This document shows positions 33,489 to 45,699 of a DNA stretch of 64,000 nucleotides, in pieces (within the stretch, counting starts at the first letter, position 1; the number at the start of each line of letters is the position of its first letter). The DNA is from Pegea sp. RAD2-039. Lineage: Eukaryota > Chordata > Thaliacea > Salpida > Salpidae. The translations under genes and the position numbers were made by a program. Under the pieces are notes generated by a model, which was given only the letters and a program-made list of their open reading frames with translations, did not search any database and had not been told where the DNA came from. The stretch is from contig JAQGEQ010000189.1 of assembly GCA_034620365.1 (NCBI GenBank), forward strand, positions 1-64,000. Reading direction: 5' to 3'.

Positions 33489-34403
33489 TCAAACTGTTTT
33501 TCGTTGCAAGATATGCGAGACCTGATGAAACGAGAAACTTGCCCCAGAAAGGTCCCAGACGCGACGGAGAATGTCATGCAGAATGTGTCTCGCTGAATAT
33601 GAGTGATTCCAATCCGATAAATCTGAATTACAATCAGCAGTAGCCGGTAGAGGGCGCAAGTGTTGAATGAGTGTCGCTTCTACATGACGTCATCGTGTCG
33701 TCGAGCGGTAAAAACAACTGAAGTAGCTGATCACGTGAGAAATTTCTAGCTACATCTTCTTCACGGTCCACTACACACGACGAAAGTGCCTTTTTATGAG
33801 CTTGGCGCTTAATTTTTTTTCTCTTCAATACTTGAAGTTGCGAGTAATCTGCAAAAAGCCATTTTCCGTCATTTTAATTTTCAGTGTTTCCAATTGATTT
33901 TTTTATAAATTTTTAACCTGTAAATGTAACAAGGTTTTTTTGTCCGTCTTTCGACACTCTAGCGATGGTCTGTTTGTCGTTAGCAGGATTCCAATCAGGA
34001 TCAAACATAACTAACCGATTTGCACCAATCAAATTTAAACCCAAACTAAAAATTTGAATTTTTTTTTAGTTTTTTGTTTGGAAACGCTGTTTTTCGTACC
34101 CTCCTGCTTTACTACTTAACATAAACACATAATCTTGAGATGCTGGATCGTTGAATCGTTCTACGATTTTAGATATTTTTTTAATAGTCATACTTCCATC
34201 TAATCTTACATATCCGTATCTGACAACAAAATGTTGATTGAAATTCATCATCATCAAGTTCTCTACCTCCTCATACGGCACAATTTTTCACATAAATCGA
34301 GCGTTTGCGTGTAATTTGATACAATCAAGTATTTATCATCATTTATTGAACGAGTTGCTGCCATCAATAAATCCACTAACATCATTTTACCAGATAAATC
34401 CGG
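33489..34403 (-). pseudogene. RAD54 fragment R5, five exons
   Basis: All five C-terminal exons are recognisable on the minus strand: A (34403-34267), B (34219-34100, [14 protein letters not shown] to SSKAGG), C (34045-33918), D (from 33848) and E (to 33489). Exons A and B are open with good splice sites. Exon C has seven instead of eight A's in the GQKK codons and a Trp-to-Ser change (ARVSKDGQ). Exon D has an insertion in the EEK region. A deletion fuses D to E, removing the intron. R5 and R6 (38521-39519) form an inverted pair sharing the exon C defects. Confidence 0.85.
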
Positions 34404-34524
34404 CTGAAAAAAATTGTTAAAACAAAGTTCCCAGACCGGGAATATCAAAAGTGTATTTTACCGCATACGTAAATGTGCTGCTAAATTATTTTAGTGCCTT
34501 TCTTATAAATATAAATTTCTTGAT

Positions 34525-34620
34525 TTAAAGATTCAAATATAATTTTATCATCTTGTTATCTTGATCTTCAAACTCTCTAACCACTTGTCTCAAAGTTGAA
34601 TCATTCTGATATTTTCCCAT
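34525..34620 (-). other. 31-codon micro-ORF, intact
   Basis: This reads MGKYQNDSTLRQVVREFEDQ and ends YLNL. It is minus-strand, between a box A at 34764 and the RAD54 fragment R5. Confidence 0.35.
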
Positions 34621-35591
34621 CTCTTATCCATTTATATTAAATCAAATATAAAAAAAAAAATGGTATTTAGATAATTTAGATAAAAACTGTTAAGTAAAAA
34701 ATAGCTAATAGGAGAAAATTTCAGAGAAAATGTTTTTGACGAAATAATATATCAGCAAATCTACACCATAAACACTAAACTAATCGAAATAAATATATCG
34801 AAACAAATCAGCGTGAAATTATCCACTTTATTTCTCTACGGTTTAATTTTTAGAGTTTAATAAGATTCAACATACTAATTTAAATTAAACTTAAATTATC
34901 CTACTTTATTTGTTAGACAGGATTATCCATCAAATCAACACTTGTAATTTTTTTATTTGTGCTTTTAAACAGAACTTTAAAACTTTTAACTGCTTCCAGC
35001 AAAATAGTGAAATTGTTAAACAATTTTTCATTTAATGTTTTGTTGATGTTAATCTAGTCAGCATTTGGTTCTTAATATTGATTCCATATACAACAGCTCC
35101 TTCTACTACTACTAACTGAGGTTTTAGTTGGCGACATTTTAAGTAAAGTGATTTAACTTTTAAATATTTAATTAATAAATTTAAATAAATTTTTCATAAT
35201 AATAATTAGTAAAGACAAAACTAATAATGTGTTTACAAACAGTAGGTTAAAGAGCTTACATCTTACTGATAAAACGATTTGACAAATTAACAACAAAATT
35301 TCTATATCTATAAAGCAGTTATACGAATTAAATTTGTAGTTATTGCAAATTGTAGGTTTCCCATAAAAGTAAATTGTTAATAAATAAAATCCACTAAAAG
35401 AACAAGAGTTATTAACAAATTATAAGAAGGAAATACAATAAATAAGTATTTGAAGTAAAATATAAATAATTTTTTGAAAAGAATTAAAATCATCCACAAA
35501 TACATCAATAAAATAACTAAAAATCAAATAAATTACTCTAAAAAATATCTTTACTATTAACAATGATGCGATTTTAAGTTGCCAAAATAAA

Positions 35592-35663
35592 CTCCCCGTC
35601 GGGGAATCGAACCCCGGTCTCCCGCGTGACAGGCGGGGATACTCACCACTATACTAACGAGGA
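35592..35663 (-). tRNA. tRNA-Asp (GTC)
   Basis: 72 nt; 5' TCCTCGTTAG... with anticodon loop CTGTCAC (GTC) and T-arm GGGGTTCGATTCCCC. All seven acceptor pairs form, with G-U-type pairing at position 4, so this is the best-preserved tRNA of the window. A tRNA-Ile lies 9 nt upstream of it on the same strand. Confidence 0.9.
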
Positions 35664-35672
35664 CACTGGACA

Positions 35673-35746
35673 TGGTCAGTACGGGGATCGAATCCGAGAC
35701 ATTTGCGTTATTAGCACGACGCTCTAACCAACTGAGCTAACCGGCC
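35673..35746 (-). tRNA. tRNA-Ile (AAT), T-stem weakened
   Basis: 74 nt; GGCCGGTTAGCTCAG 5' end and anticodon loop CTAATAA (AAT). The T-stem has two mismatches (T49-T65 and A53-C61) and the acceptor has C3-A70, so function is doubtful. It is paired with tRNA-Asp just below it. Confidence 0.75.
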
Positions 35747-36694
35747 ACGAGAGATGACCTCAAATTTGTTATTTATTCCAAATATTTTTACTTTTATTTG
35801 AAACTTTTTCTTTCTAGGAAATTAAATGGAAACGTAGAAATAGTTTTCTTGAATTCTCTGATTTTATTAAATTTAATATATTTTTAAGTGACATTTACAA
35901 AGATTTATAGGTTTAATAATTACATATATTTTATATGAAGTAGATATCTTAATATTGTTGAGACAATCTATTTCATTAATTTCTAATTTTAAGGCTTATC
36001 TTATTCTGTTTCTTATTACTAAAAATATTTCAATTTTTTTTTATAACTTTTTTCATAACCTTTTCAAGCAGATTTAATGGTTTTAAGTTCATAATTTTCG
36101 TTTTGTTTGACTGATTCTTGTTAAATTTCAAACATTTCAGTTTACTGAAGATTGTAATGGTTTCATCAATATTAGCAATAATATTAATAATATTTTTGAA
36201 TTGTTATTGAGCTGTTGTATTTGGAGTCGACATTATGAACCAAACTCTGACTAGATTATTATCAACAAAATATTAATTAAAAAAATGTTTAAAACATTTC
36301 AATCAACTACTAGAAACAGTTAACAGTTTTAAACTTCTGTGTAAAGGTACAAATTGAAAACTACTAAATTTTGATTCAGCAAATAAACTGTGCCATCGAA
36401 TTAAAGAAGAAAAAATTAGAATAAATATTGAAATAGTTTGTTGAAACTTGTTCAACTCTAAAAGTTATAGTAATAGCTACTCATATGAAATACAATATTA
36501 CGCTGATTTGTTCCTTTATATAAATTTCTATTAGTTTAGTGTTTGTGGTGTAAATTTGCTAATAAATTATTTCGTTATAAAAATATTTTCTGAATTGACT
36601 CCTGTTAGCTACTGTTTACATAAAAGTTTTTATTTAAATTATCTAAGTACTATTTTTTTTAGCAAATATTTGATGTAATATAAATGGATAAGAG

Positions 36695-36790
36695 ATGGGA
36701 ACAAAGGAAGATGAAGCAACTTTGGGACAAGTGGTTAGAGAGCTTGAAGATCAAAATAACAAGAAGATAAAATTATATTTGAATCTTTAA
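36695..36790 (+). other. 31-codon micro-ORF, variant
   Basis: It reads MGTKEDEATLGQVVRELEDQ and ends YLNL before TAA. It keeps length despite a different N-terminus. Confidence 0.3.
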
Positions 36791-37885
36791 ATCAAGAGAT
36801 GTTTATAGTATTAAGAAGGGCACTATAATACTTTAGCAACACATTTACGTATGCGGTAAAATACACTTCTGATATGCAGTTCGAACAACACAATTTATTT
36901 TTATTTATTTTTTTGATGAAAATCTATTAGCAAATCTACACCACAAACACTAAACTAGTATAAATTTTTATAGACTAAAAAATCTGCGTAAAGGTGTTAT
37001 TCAAGATTTTTTCATTTAATTTTTGAGATTGAACAAGTTTCAACAAACAAATTCAAGATTGAACCTAAATTATCTCTTTTTATTTTTAAGAAATGAATAT
37101 TCCCTGAATAAATATTTAGTAGTTTTTAATTTGTACGTTTTTACACAGCATTTAACAATAAAATAATATTTTCTTTAAATTTTAAAATTTTTAATGAAAA
37201 TTAAAATTAGTTTGATTGATTTAACAACAAAGTTAAAGTTAAATAAAAAAGTAAGATCTGTACAAATTATTTCAAATGTTTGAAGTGAAAAAAAAAGTAT
37301 TTTGTATTCTATAGAATAACTATTTAGATATTTCATAAAAACCAAAGAATTTAAGTTTAGGATCAAATTAAGATTTACCAAAACTGGATTCACAAAATCA
37401 TTGTTGGTTTCTTAACAATCGGTTTCCTAAAAATATAATTTTAAGCTTTTAAATTATGTTTTCTCTTATGTTAAAACTTTTGTATAAATGAAAGTTTGTT
37501 TTAATAGTTTAAGTAAAAATCAAAGTTAAATCAAAAATTCGCAATCAGTAAAACTTACTTCAAATCTTTTAAATGAATAAAATATTTTATCTTCTTGTGT
37601 ATAAATCTGACAGTTTAGTAAGTTCTTAAAAATAAATTAAAATGGTTTAGTCTTTGTCTGAAAGCAATCAAATTAGTTTCAATCCAATCCTCTTCTAAAT
37701 CCTGCAAAATTTTCTTAAATAATTACATCAGTAACTGGTATTTAGATCTTAAATAATCAATTCTATATTATAATAAATACTTTAGTCTAAAACTTAAAAC
37801 CAAATTAAATTAAACTTTAGATAAAAGAAGAAATAGAAATAATCAGTTTTCATGAAAAACGATAATTTTGGTTTTATCCATTTAG

Positions 37886-38140
37886 CTAAGTAGGGTGAGT
37901 AATTCTTGTAATTAAATTTTTTCCTGTTTTATGTAAGCACACATCAAGAGCTGTTTCTAAATCCAAATTTGTATTGTAGTCATCTGATTGTTGATCATCA
38001 TCTATGCATCTTTCAAGACACATCGGCGTTTCATATTTATCTGTTGTATGAGGATGTTTATAAGACTTGATTGAGAAATACAACCACTGATGGAGATAGG
38101 ACAACAACTGATCACTGGCAGATTTTTGAAAAAGAAATTC
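37886..38140 (-). pseudogene. exon U1, copy b
   Basis: Open from LLSYLHQWLYFSIKSYKH through CLERCIDDDQQSDDYN and LDLETALDVCLHKTGKN to ITHPT and stop at 37886. Upstream, SPSDQ has become ASDQ, with a substitution in the Pro codon. Confidence 0.5.
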
Positions 38141-38420
38141 AAATTGATGTGAAAAAAAATTTTGAAGAATGGAGTCTGAGATTAAAAAAAATAATCATTT
38201 GAAGATTCAATAGAAGCTACTACAAGAAAAATTGGTCGGTAGAATATAAAGTAAGCTTGTTTATATAATGTAAAAATTGTTTTTAGAAAAAATTATTTAG
38301 AAATAAGTGAATGAACCTCATAACCGTTTGAACCCCTTAACTGTTAATAGTCTGAATCATACCTGTGGTGTAAACGAAGAAACTAACGGAACTATAAGGA
38401 ACTATAAATTGTAGCTAGAC

Positions 38421-38492
38421 CCCCAGGTGGTCTAGAGGTTAGGATTCGTGGCTCTCGCCCATGCGGCCCGGGTTCGATTCCCGCTCTGGGAA
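38421..38492 (+). tRNA. tRNA-Glu (CTC), near-intact
   Basis: 72 nt; D-arm GGTCTAGAGGTTAGGATT, anticodon stem-loop CGTGG-CTCTCGC-CCATG (CTC), T-loop TTCGATT. Defects: C1-A72 and C49-C65 mismatches. It ends 28 nt before RAD54 exon A of copy R6, i.e. inside the presumed intron. Confidence 0.75.
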
Positions 38493-38520
38493 CTTCTTTT
38501 TTCACGCAATTTTTTTTCAG

Positions 38521-39519
38521 CTGGATTTATCTGGTAAAATGATGTTAGTGGATCTATTGATAGCAGCAACTCGTTCAATAAATGATGATAAATACGTGAT
38601 TGTATCAAATTACACGCAAACGCTCGATTTATGTGAAAAATTGTGCCGTATGAGGAGGTAGAGAACTTGATGATGATGATGAATTTCAATCAACATTTTG
38701 TTGTTAGATACGGATAGGTAAGATTAGATGGAAGTATGACTATTAAAAAAATATATAACATCGTAGAACGATTCAACGATCCAGCATCTCAAGATTATGC
38801 GTTTATGCTAAGTAGTAAAGCAGGAGGGTACGATAAACAGTGTTTCCAAACAAAAAATTTTAAAAAAATTCAAATTTTTAGATGCAGTTTAAATTTGATT
38901 GGTGCAAATCGGTTAGTTATGTTTGATCCTGATTGGAATCCTGCTAACGACGAACAGACCATCGCTAGAGTGTCGAAAGACGGACAAAAAAACCTTGTTA
39001 CATTTACAGGTTAAAAATTTATAAAAAAATCAATTGAAAATTCTGAAAATTAAAATGACCGAGAATGGCTTCTTGCAGATTACTCGCAACTTCAAGTATT
39101 GAAGAGAAATTAATTCAGCGCCAAGCTCATAAAAAGGCACTTTCCTCGTGTGTAGTGGACCGTGAAAAAGATGTAGCTAGAAATTTCTCACGTGATCAGC
39201 TACTTCAGTTGTTTTCACCGCTCGACGACACGATGACGTCATGTAGAAGCGACACTCATTCAACACTTAAGTGCAAAAGGTAATTACGTCTGTTCGTATC
39301 GCATCAATGACGTCATCAACGCGTTACAGATGCGTCAATTGTGTGCAAGTGCGCCCTCCACCGGCTACTGCTGATTGTAATTCAGATTTATCGGATTTGA
39401 AACACTCATATTCAGCGAGACACATTCCGGATGACATTCTCCGCCGCGTCTGGGACCCTTCTGGGGCAAGTTTCGCCTTTTACCAGGTCTCACATATCCT
39501 GCAACGAAAAACAGTTTGA
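38521..39519 (+). pseudogene. RAD54 fragment R6, most complete copy
   Basis: Five C-terminal exons lie in order with small introns: A 38521-38657, B 38708-38827, C 38882-39009, D 39079-39279 and E 39330-39519 (TGA). Helicase motifs V/VI appear as YTQTLDL, RLDGSM, SSKAGG, LIGANRL and [14 protein letters not shown]54 is the Swi2/Snf2 translocase of homologous recombination. The copy is dead: TAG 38715-38717 in exon B, one A missing in the GQKK run of exon C, and Trp-to-Ser in ARVW. Exons D and E, with the zinc-type CVNC segment, are open. A 3' UTR with aataaa follows. The N-terminal two-thirds of RAD54 is absent upstream. Confidence 0.9.
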
Positions 39520-40503
39520 TGACGTCATCATTTCGCGATATTTTTGTCTTTATTGTTTGATAGTAAAATAAAAAATGAAAAAAGTTGTAAACACTGTTTT
39601 GGGATAATTTTTTTACGATAATAGTTTACGATTACTTACAATTTTTTTATAGAACAGTTATTTTATAATAGTTTCAAATGAAATATTTTTTTATGCAGAT
39701 AAACAGGATATATTTTTATTTAAAGTCAAATTTTTTTTAACTTTTATGTTCTTCTTGATATTTTACCTTTTTTTAGTTCTTTTCAATTCTATAGTTTAAA
39801 TATCTTTTTTATTTTAATAGGTTTTTGATTTGAAATTTTTAGATATTATAATTTATATTTATTATTTACAGTTTTTGTAAATTAAATTTATAAAAAGTTT
39901 TTTTAAATAAATTACCATTAAAAATTTATTTAATTTTCTAACTTAAAACTTCAAAAGTTTATTTTGAAATGACTTAAATTTCAATAATTATTTGTAATTT
40001 TGAAATTTTGTTTAATACTAAATAAAATTTCTTTGAAAGTTATTACAAAATTCTATTTAAAATTTCGTCTAAAAATTTTTCAAATCGTTCCTTACAATAT
40101 CTTCTTTTAAAAGCTTTTAACTTTGAAATTAAAATGGTGTAATCACTTTATATTGATTAATATTAAAAAAAATTAAGGTATTGTCAAAGAATTATTTAAA
40201 AAACTTACTGTATAGTTATGAGAAAGTTTGTGTTGCGTAATTTTTCATTAATTCCATTTTTAAATTATGTATGAATTGAAAGCTGCTTACTAAGTAAATG
40301 TTGAAATGTTTTGAATTATTATTTATTTTAATAAGTAACTTTTAGGAAAAGCCATTTTGTTAGGTGTTGCTACACTAGTTGTTTGTTTGTTTGACGAACA
40401 AGTAGTAAAGTAGGAGGCTAAATCTAGTAGAATTTTACCGCATTCGTAAATATGTTGCTAGATTTTTATAGTGCCATTCTTAATACTATAAATATTTCTT
40501 GGT

Positions 40504-40599
40504 TTAAAGATTCAAATATAATTTTATCATCTTGTTATTTTGATCTTCAAACTCTCTAACCACTTGTCTCAAAGTTGCATCATTCTGATATTTTCCCAT
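40504..40599 (-). other. 31-codon micro-ORF, intact
   Basis: This is a minus-strand copy, MGKYQNDATLRQVVREFEDQ, ending YLNL. It codes the same residues as 19192-19287. Confidence 0.4.
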
Positions 40600-41229
40600 C
40601 TCTTCAATTATATTAAATCATAAATTTGCTGAAAAATTAAATTTAGATAATTTAAATAAAATTTTAAAGTCAAAAGTAGCTAACAGGAGTAAATTCAAAA
40701 ATATTTTACGAAATAATTTTTTAGCAAATCTACACCACAAACACTAAACTAATCGAAATTTATATAAAGTGAAAAATCAGCGTTCAAGAAATACTTTATA
40801 TGTTCATATATGTTTTCAATTTTTAGAGTTGAACAAGTTTCAACGATCTAATTCAAGATTAAACTTAAATTATCTTCCTTTATTTGAAAGAAAGGTTTAT
40901 TTGCTGAATCAACATTTAGTAGTTTTTAATTGTTACGTTTACACAACATTTAACAATAAAATAATATTTTCTTTAAATTTTTTAACAAAAATTAAAGTTA
41001 AATAAAAAAGTTTGATTAATAAATTTGATTTTATATATTTTAAGTGAAAAAAAAAACTATTTTCTTTTTATATAATAACTATTTATATATTTCATAAAAC
41101 CAGAAGAAATAAAGTAAACAGACAAATTGTCACTAAGTATTGATAACCAACTATCTAACATCCCTCTTATGACTCATAATTCATCTTTCAAAAGAAAGCT
41201 TTATGAAACATAACAAAAGTTAAAGTGAT

Positions 41230-41500
41230 TTTTTTGATACACAGGAATTCGTTTATGGGGTTTTTGAAATCACTAATACAAAAAGAGATAGCAATAAAAG
41301 TAATAAAATTCTATATATAATATAAAAAAATTTCGTCTATACAATACTGAAGATATTGATCTGAAAATGAATTGTATTTTATATAAACTAATTGAAAATA
41401 ATGATAGTGTATTAGATAATGTTGTCAATAATTTGTTCAAGCAAATCTGTTTAAGTTGTCTAAATCTATCTAACCTTAATTCACTGGAAAATATTTAATC
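41230..41500 (+). pseudogene. CxxC-pair fragment Q, copy b
   Basis: The frame reads RLYNTEDIDLKMNC, YKLIENNDSVLDN, KQICLSCLNLSNLNSLENI and stop. The first CxxC has become CILY, so the putative zinc site is broken. Confidence 0.4.
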
Positions 41501-41849
41501 TTCAACACAAAAAATAAACTCAGCAGTTTGTAAAATATAAATTTTGATTGTTCTAGAAGAGAATAGATTTTAGAATCAAATAATCCACCAAAGAAATTGA
41601 GATTTTTTTCAAAAAAAAGTATAATTAACCTAAGACAAGAAAATATACGTAAAAAAATTACAATCGATTTTCTCAATTTGCAAATAGAAACTTTCTTGTT
41701 ATGAATTATTTGACTTGAAGATAATTATTTTTTGTTATTTCTTGCAATTGCTTCAAAAAATATCGCTTAGAGCAGGATACAGCTTTAACAGGAAAGTTTT
41801 CTGGGATAAAACGTGATTTTGGCTGTTTTCATGATCCTCGTCTAGTTAC

Positions 41850-42060
41850 TTGCACGATTGCTTTTCGTGATTCTGTAAAAATCTTGTCACCACACGAACG
41901 AATCTCTTTTTCATCCACACAATTAAGTAATTTCAAGAGTACAGGTATCTTAGCAGACAACAAACTGTTCCTGTAAGCTACGTTATGGCTCATGTCATAC
42001 AAAGATGTCATCATGATAGACTTGGATATGGGTTGGCTGGTTGCCAAACTCGTATAAGAG
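41850..42060 (-). pseudogene. helical-repeat-like exon fragment
   Basis: The minus strand reads ATSQPISKSIMMTSLYDMSH, then NVAYRNSLLSAKIPVLLKLL, and SRKAIVQ up to a good donor (caa/gtaact) at 41849-41850. It looks helical and armadillo-like, but I cannot name it. It lies just downstream, same strand, of the LRR fragment and may belong to the same gene. Confidence 0.4.
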
Positions 42061-42143
42061 ATTTTTTAAAAAACTACTCAGTTTCAGAATCAATAAATTC
42101 AATATGCCGGGTGGCAAATATATTAGTTAATTAGAATAGGTAG

Positions 42144-42330
42144 TTATTCTTCGGTGCTCAAACAATTGATTTCATTAGAGAGATGCTTCAGTTTATTATT
42201 AGAAATATTAACTTGTTCAAGATTTATTAAACTGAAGAAACTGCGAAGGAACCACATGGTTGAACTACCTATATCTTGAATTACATTGTTATTAAGATAC
42301 AAATATCTTACGGAAGTGTGTAATCCTGAA
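42144..42330 (-). pseudogene. leucine-rich-repeat remnant
   Basis: The minus strand reads VRYLYLNNNVIQDI, LINLEQVNISNNKLKHLSNE and INCL, then a TAA at 42146-42144. Two LRR units with the LxxLxLxxNxI pattern are recognisable. Further stops follow before the next coding-looking stretch, so this is a decayed gene piece. It is single copy in the window. Confidence 0.55.
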
Positions 42331-42989
42331 TTGAAATTAAATTCGTCATTTGCTTATGTCATACAAAGATGGTACGTGCTTTGACTTTAATCTTATTTAT
42401 AAAAAGGTTTAACAAATCATCAACAAAATTTCTATATCTATAAAGCAGTTATACGAATTAAATTTGTAGATTTTGCAAATTGTAGGTTTCCCATAAAAGT
42501 AAAATGTTGATAAATAAAACCCACTAAAACAACAAGAGTTATTAACAAGTTATAAGAAGGAAATACAATAAATAAGTATTTGAAGTAAAATATAATTGAT
42601 TTTTTGAAAAGAGAAAATTTTACAGAAATAAGTTTGTAGAAAAATAGGCCATATCTAATTAAAATATTAGTGAATGAAGTAAAAAGCATCTCACCAACAT
42701 TTACTAATAATCAAACAAGGTAAAAGATGGAAAAATATTTCATGGCAATAAAGATTTGCTTATGATGGGATGTATATGATGTGGATAAAATTATAAAGTG
42801 AAAGTTGGCAACATTGTTTTCTGATTGACTTGGTAAGTTGTTGACTTACCAACCATAAAATGCTGAAAGTTAGACTCATTTTTTGAAGGCCACCACGTAA
42901 GTGCCCACCCCAAAAATTACTGCAAGGAAAATAGTTTTTATTTTCAAATTAATTTGATAAATGATGAAATTTTAAGTTGACAAAATAAA

Positions 42990-43061
42990 CTCTCCGTCGG
43001 GGAATCGAACCCCGGTCTCCCGCGTGACAGGCGGGGATACTCACCACTATACTAACAAGGA
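42990..43061 (-). tRNA. tRNA-Asp (GTC), second copy
   Basis: This differs from 35592-35663 by acceptor changes (TCCTTGT with ACGGAGA), which leave a C3-A70 mismatch. The anticodon arm is unchanged. It is likely a duplicate in decay. Confidence 0.75.
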
Positions 43062-43070
43062 TACAGAACA

Positions 43071-43144
43071 TGGTCAGTACGGGGATCGAACCCGCGACAT
43101 TCGCGTTATTTGCACGACGCTCTAACCAACTGAGCTAAGCGGCC
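43071..43144 (-). pseudogene. tRNA-Ile (AAT) with U33 lost
   Basis: The anticodon loop reads CAAATAA instead of CTAATAA, so the universally conserved U33 is A. Acceptor mismatches are C3-A70 and C6-C67. The T-arm is better than in the 35673 copy. This duplicate is unlikely to work in translation. Confidence 0.75.
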
Positions 43145-43599
43145 ACGAGAGATCCTCTCAAATTTGTTATTTATTCCAAATATTTTTATTTTTATTTGAA
43201 ACTTTTTCTTTCTAGGAAATTAAATGGAAAAGTAGAAATTGTTTTCTTGAATTCTCTGATTTTATTCAATTTAAAATATTTTTAAGTGACATAACTAAAC
43301 AATTATTGGTTTAATAATTACTTACTTTATATGAAGTAGATAATTTTATATTATTAAGACAATCTATGTTATAAATTTCTAATTTTATTGCTTATTTTAT
43401 TCTGTTTCTTAATACTAAAAATATTTCAATCTTTTGTTATATTTTTATTCAAAACCTTTTCAAGCAGATGTAATGGTTTTAAGTTCAATATTTCGTTTTG
43501 TTTGACTGATTCTTGTTAAATTTTAAACATTTTAGTTTAATGAAGATTGTAATGGTTTCATCAAAATTAGCAATAATATTGATAATATTTTTGAATTGT

Positions 43600-45190
43600 T
43601 ATTGAGCTGTTGTATTTGGAGTCGACATTATGAACCAAACTCTGACTAGATTATTATCAACAAAATATTAATTAAAAAAATGTTTAAAACATTTCAATCA
43701 ATTACTAGAAACAGTTAAAAGTTTTAAAGTTCTGTGTAAAGGTACAAATTGAAAACTACTACATTTTGAATCAGCAATTAATCTGTGCTATCGAAGTAAA
43801 GATGACAAATTTGAATAAATATTGAAATAGTTTGTTGAAACTTATTCAACTCTAAAAATAAGCTATTTATACCATATATGAAATACAATCTTACGCTGAT
43901 TTGTTCCTTTATATAAATTTCTATTAGTTTAGTGTTTGTGGTGTAAATTTGCTAATAAATTATTTCGTTATAAAAATATTTTCTGAATTGACTCCTGTTA
44001 GCTACTGTTTACATAAAAGTTTTTATCTAAATTATCTAAGTACTATTTTTTAGCAAATATTTGATGTAATATAAATCGATAAGAGATGGGAAAATAGCAA
44101 GATGAAGCAACTTTGGGACAAGTGGTTAGAGAGTTTGAAGATCTAAGTAACAAGAAGATAAAATTATATTTGAAACTTTAAATCAAGAGATGTTTATAGT
44201 ATTAAGAAGGACACTATAATAATTTAGCAACACATTTACTTATGCGGTAAAATACACTTCTGATATGCAGTTCAAACAACACAATTTATTTTTATTTATT
44301 TTTTTGATGAAATCTATTAGCAAATCTACACCACAAACACTAAACTAGTAGAAATTTTTATAGACTAAAAAATCTGTGTAAAGGTGTTATTGAAGATATT
44401 TTCATTTAATTTTTGAGATTGAACAAGTTTCAACAAACAAATTCAAGATTGAACCTAAATTATCTCTTTTTATTTTTAAGAAATGAATATTCCCTGAATA
44501 AATATTTGGTAGTTTTTAAATTGTACGTTTTTACACAGCATTTAACAATAAAATAATGTTTGCTTTAAATTTTTAAATCTTTAGTAAAAGTTAAAATTAG
44601 TTTGATTGATTTAACAACAAAATTAAAGTTGAATAAAAAATTTACATCTGTAAAAATTATTTCAAATGTTTTATGTGGAAAGAAAAATATTTAGTATTCT
44701 ATAAAATTACAATTTAGATATTTCATAAAAACAAAAGAAATTAAGTTTAGAATCAAATTAATATTTACCAAAACTAGATTTACCAAATTATTGCTGGTTT
44801 CTCTGCAATCGGTTTCCTAAAAAATATAATTTTAAGCTTTTTAATTAATTTTTGTTTCACGTCAAAAATTTTGTTACAAATAAAAGTTTGTTTTAATAGT
44901 TAATTTAAAAATCAAAATTAAATTTAAAAGTTTAAAATCTGTAAAATTTATTTCAAATCTTCTTAATGAATAAACTATTTTATCTTCTAATGTATAAGAT
45001 TGACAATTTAGTAAGTTCATGAAAAGATATTAATGGGTTTACTCTTTGTCCGAAAGCAATGAAACCAGTTTCAATCTAATCATCTTCTATATCCTGCAAA
45101 ATTGTATTAAATAATAACATCAGTAACTGGTATTTAGTTCTTAAATAACTATAATTATACAAAAATTATTATACTAAAAATATATAAAAA
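43600..45190 (-). repeat. block X3 (head-to-head box A block, truncated)
   Basis: Direct copy of X2 at an offset of about 7.39 kb, with the tRNA pair at the same end. It lacks U1: homology stops near 45180, where a different box A unit begins. The junction is at about 44265-44320. The micro-ORF at about 44086 has an internal TAG. Confidence 0.7.
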
Positions 45191-45699
45191 GATGTGGAGT
45201 TTGAACTGCATATCAGAAGTGTATTTTACCGCATACGTAAATGTGTTGCTAAATTTTTATAGTGCCTTTCTTAATATTATAAATCCCTTGATTTAAACAT
45301 TCAAATATAATTTTATCATCTTGTTAATTTGATCTTCAAACTCTCTAACCACTTATCTCAAAGACGCATCATTTTGATGTTTTCCCATCTTTTCATTTAA
45401 ATTAAATCATCTATTTACTAAAAGAATATTTTTAGATAATTTTAATAAAAACTTTTAAGTAAAAAGTAGCTAACAGCAATCAATTCAGAAAATTATTTTT
45501 TGACGAAATAATTTATTAGCAAATTTACACCACAAACACTAAACTAATAGAAATTTATATAATGAAAAAAATCTGAGTTATACTACAATTAAAGCACATT
45601 TCTATAATGCTAATTTTTGAAGTTGAACAAGTTTCAACAAACTATTTCAATATTTATTCTAAATTTCTTCTTTAGTTCCATAGCAAAGATTATTTGCTG

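Larger units (their letters stand above)
36200..38400 (-). repeat. block X2 (head-to-head box A block)
   Basis: This is the reverse-complement counterpart of X1. U1 copy b ends at 37886, the 17-codon exon is near 37657-37707, the junction at about 36880-36930, and box A copies at 36940 (-) and 36533 (+). The tRNA-Asp/Ile pair lies at its far end, at 35592-35746. Confidence 0.75.
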
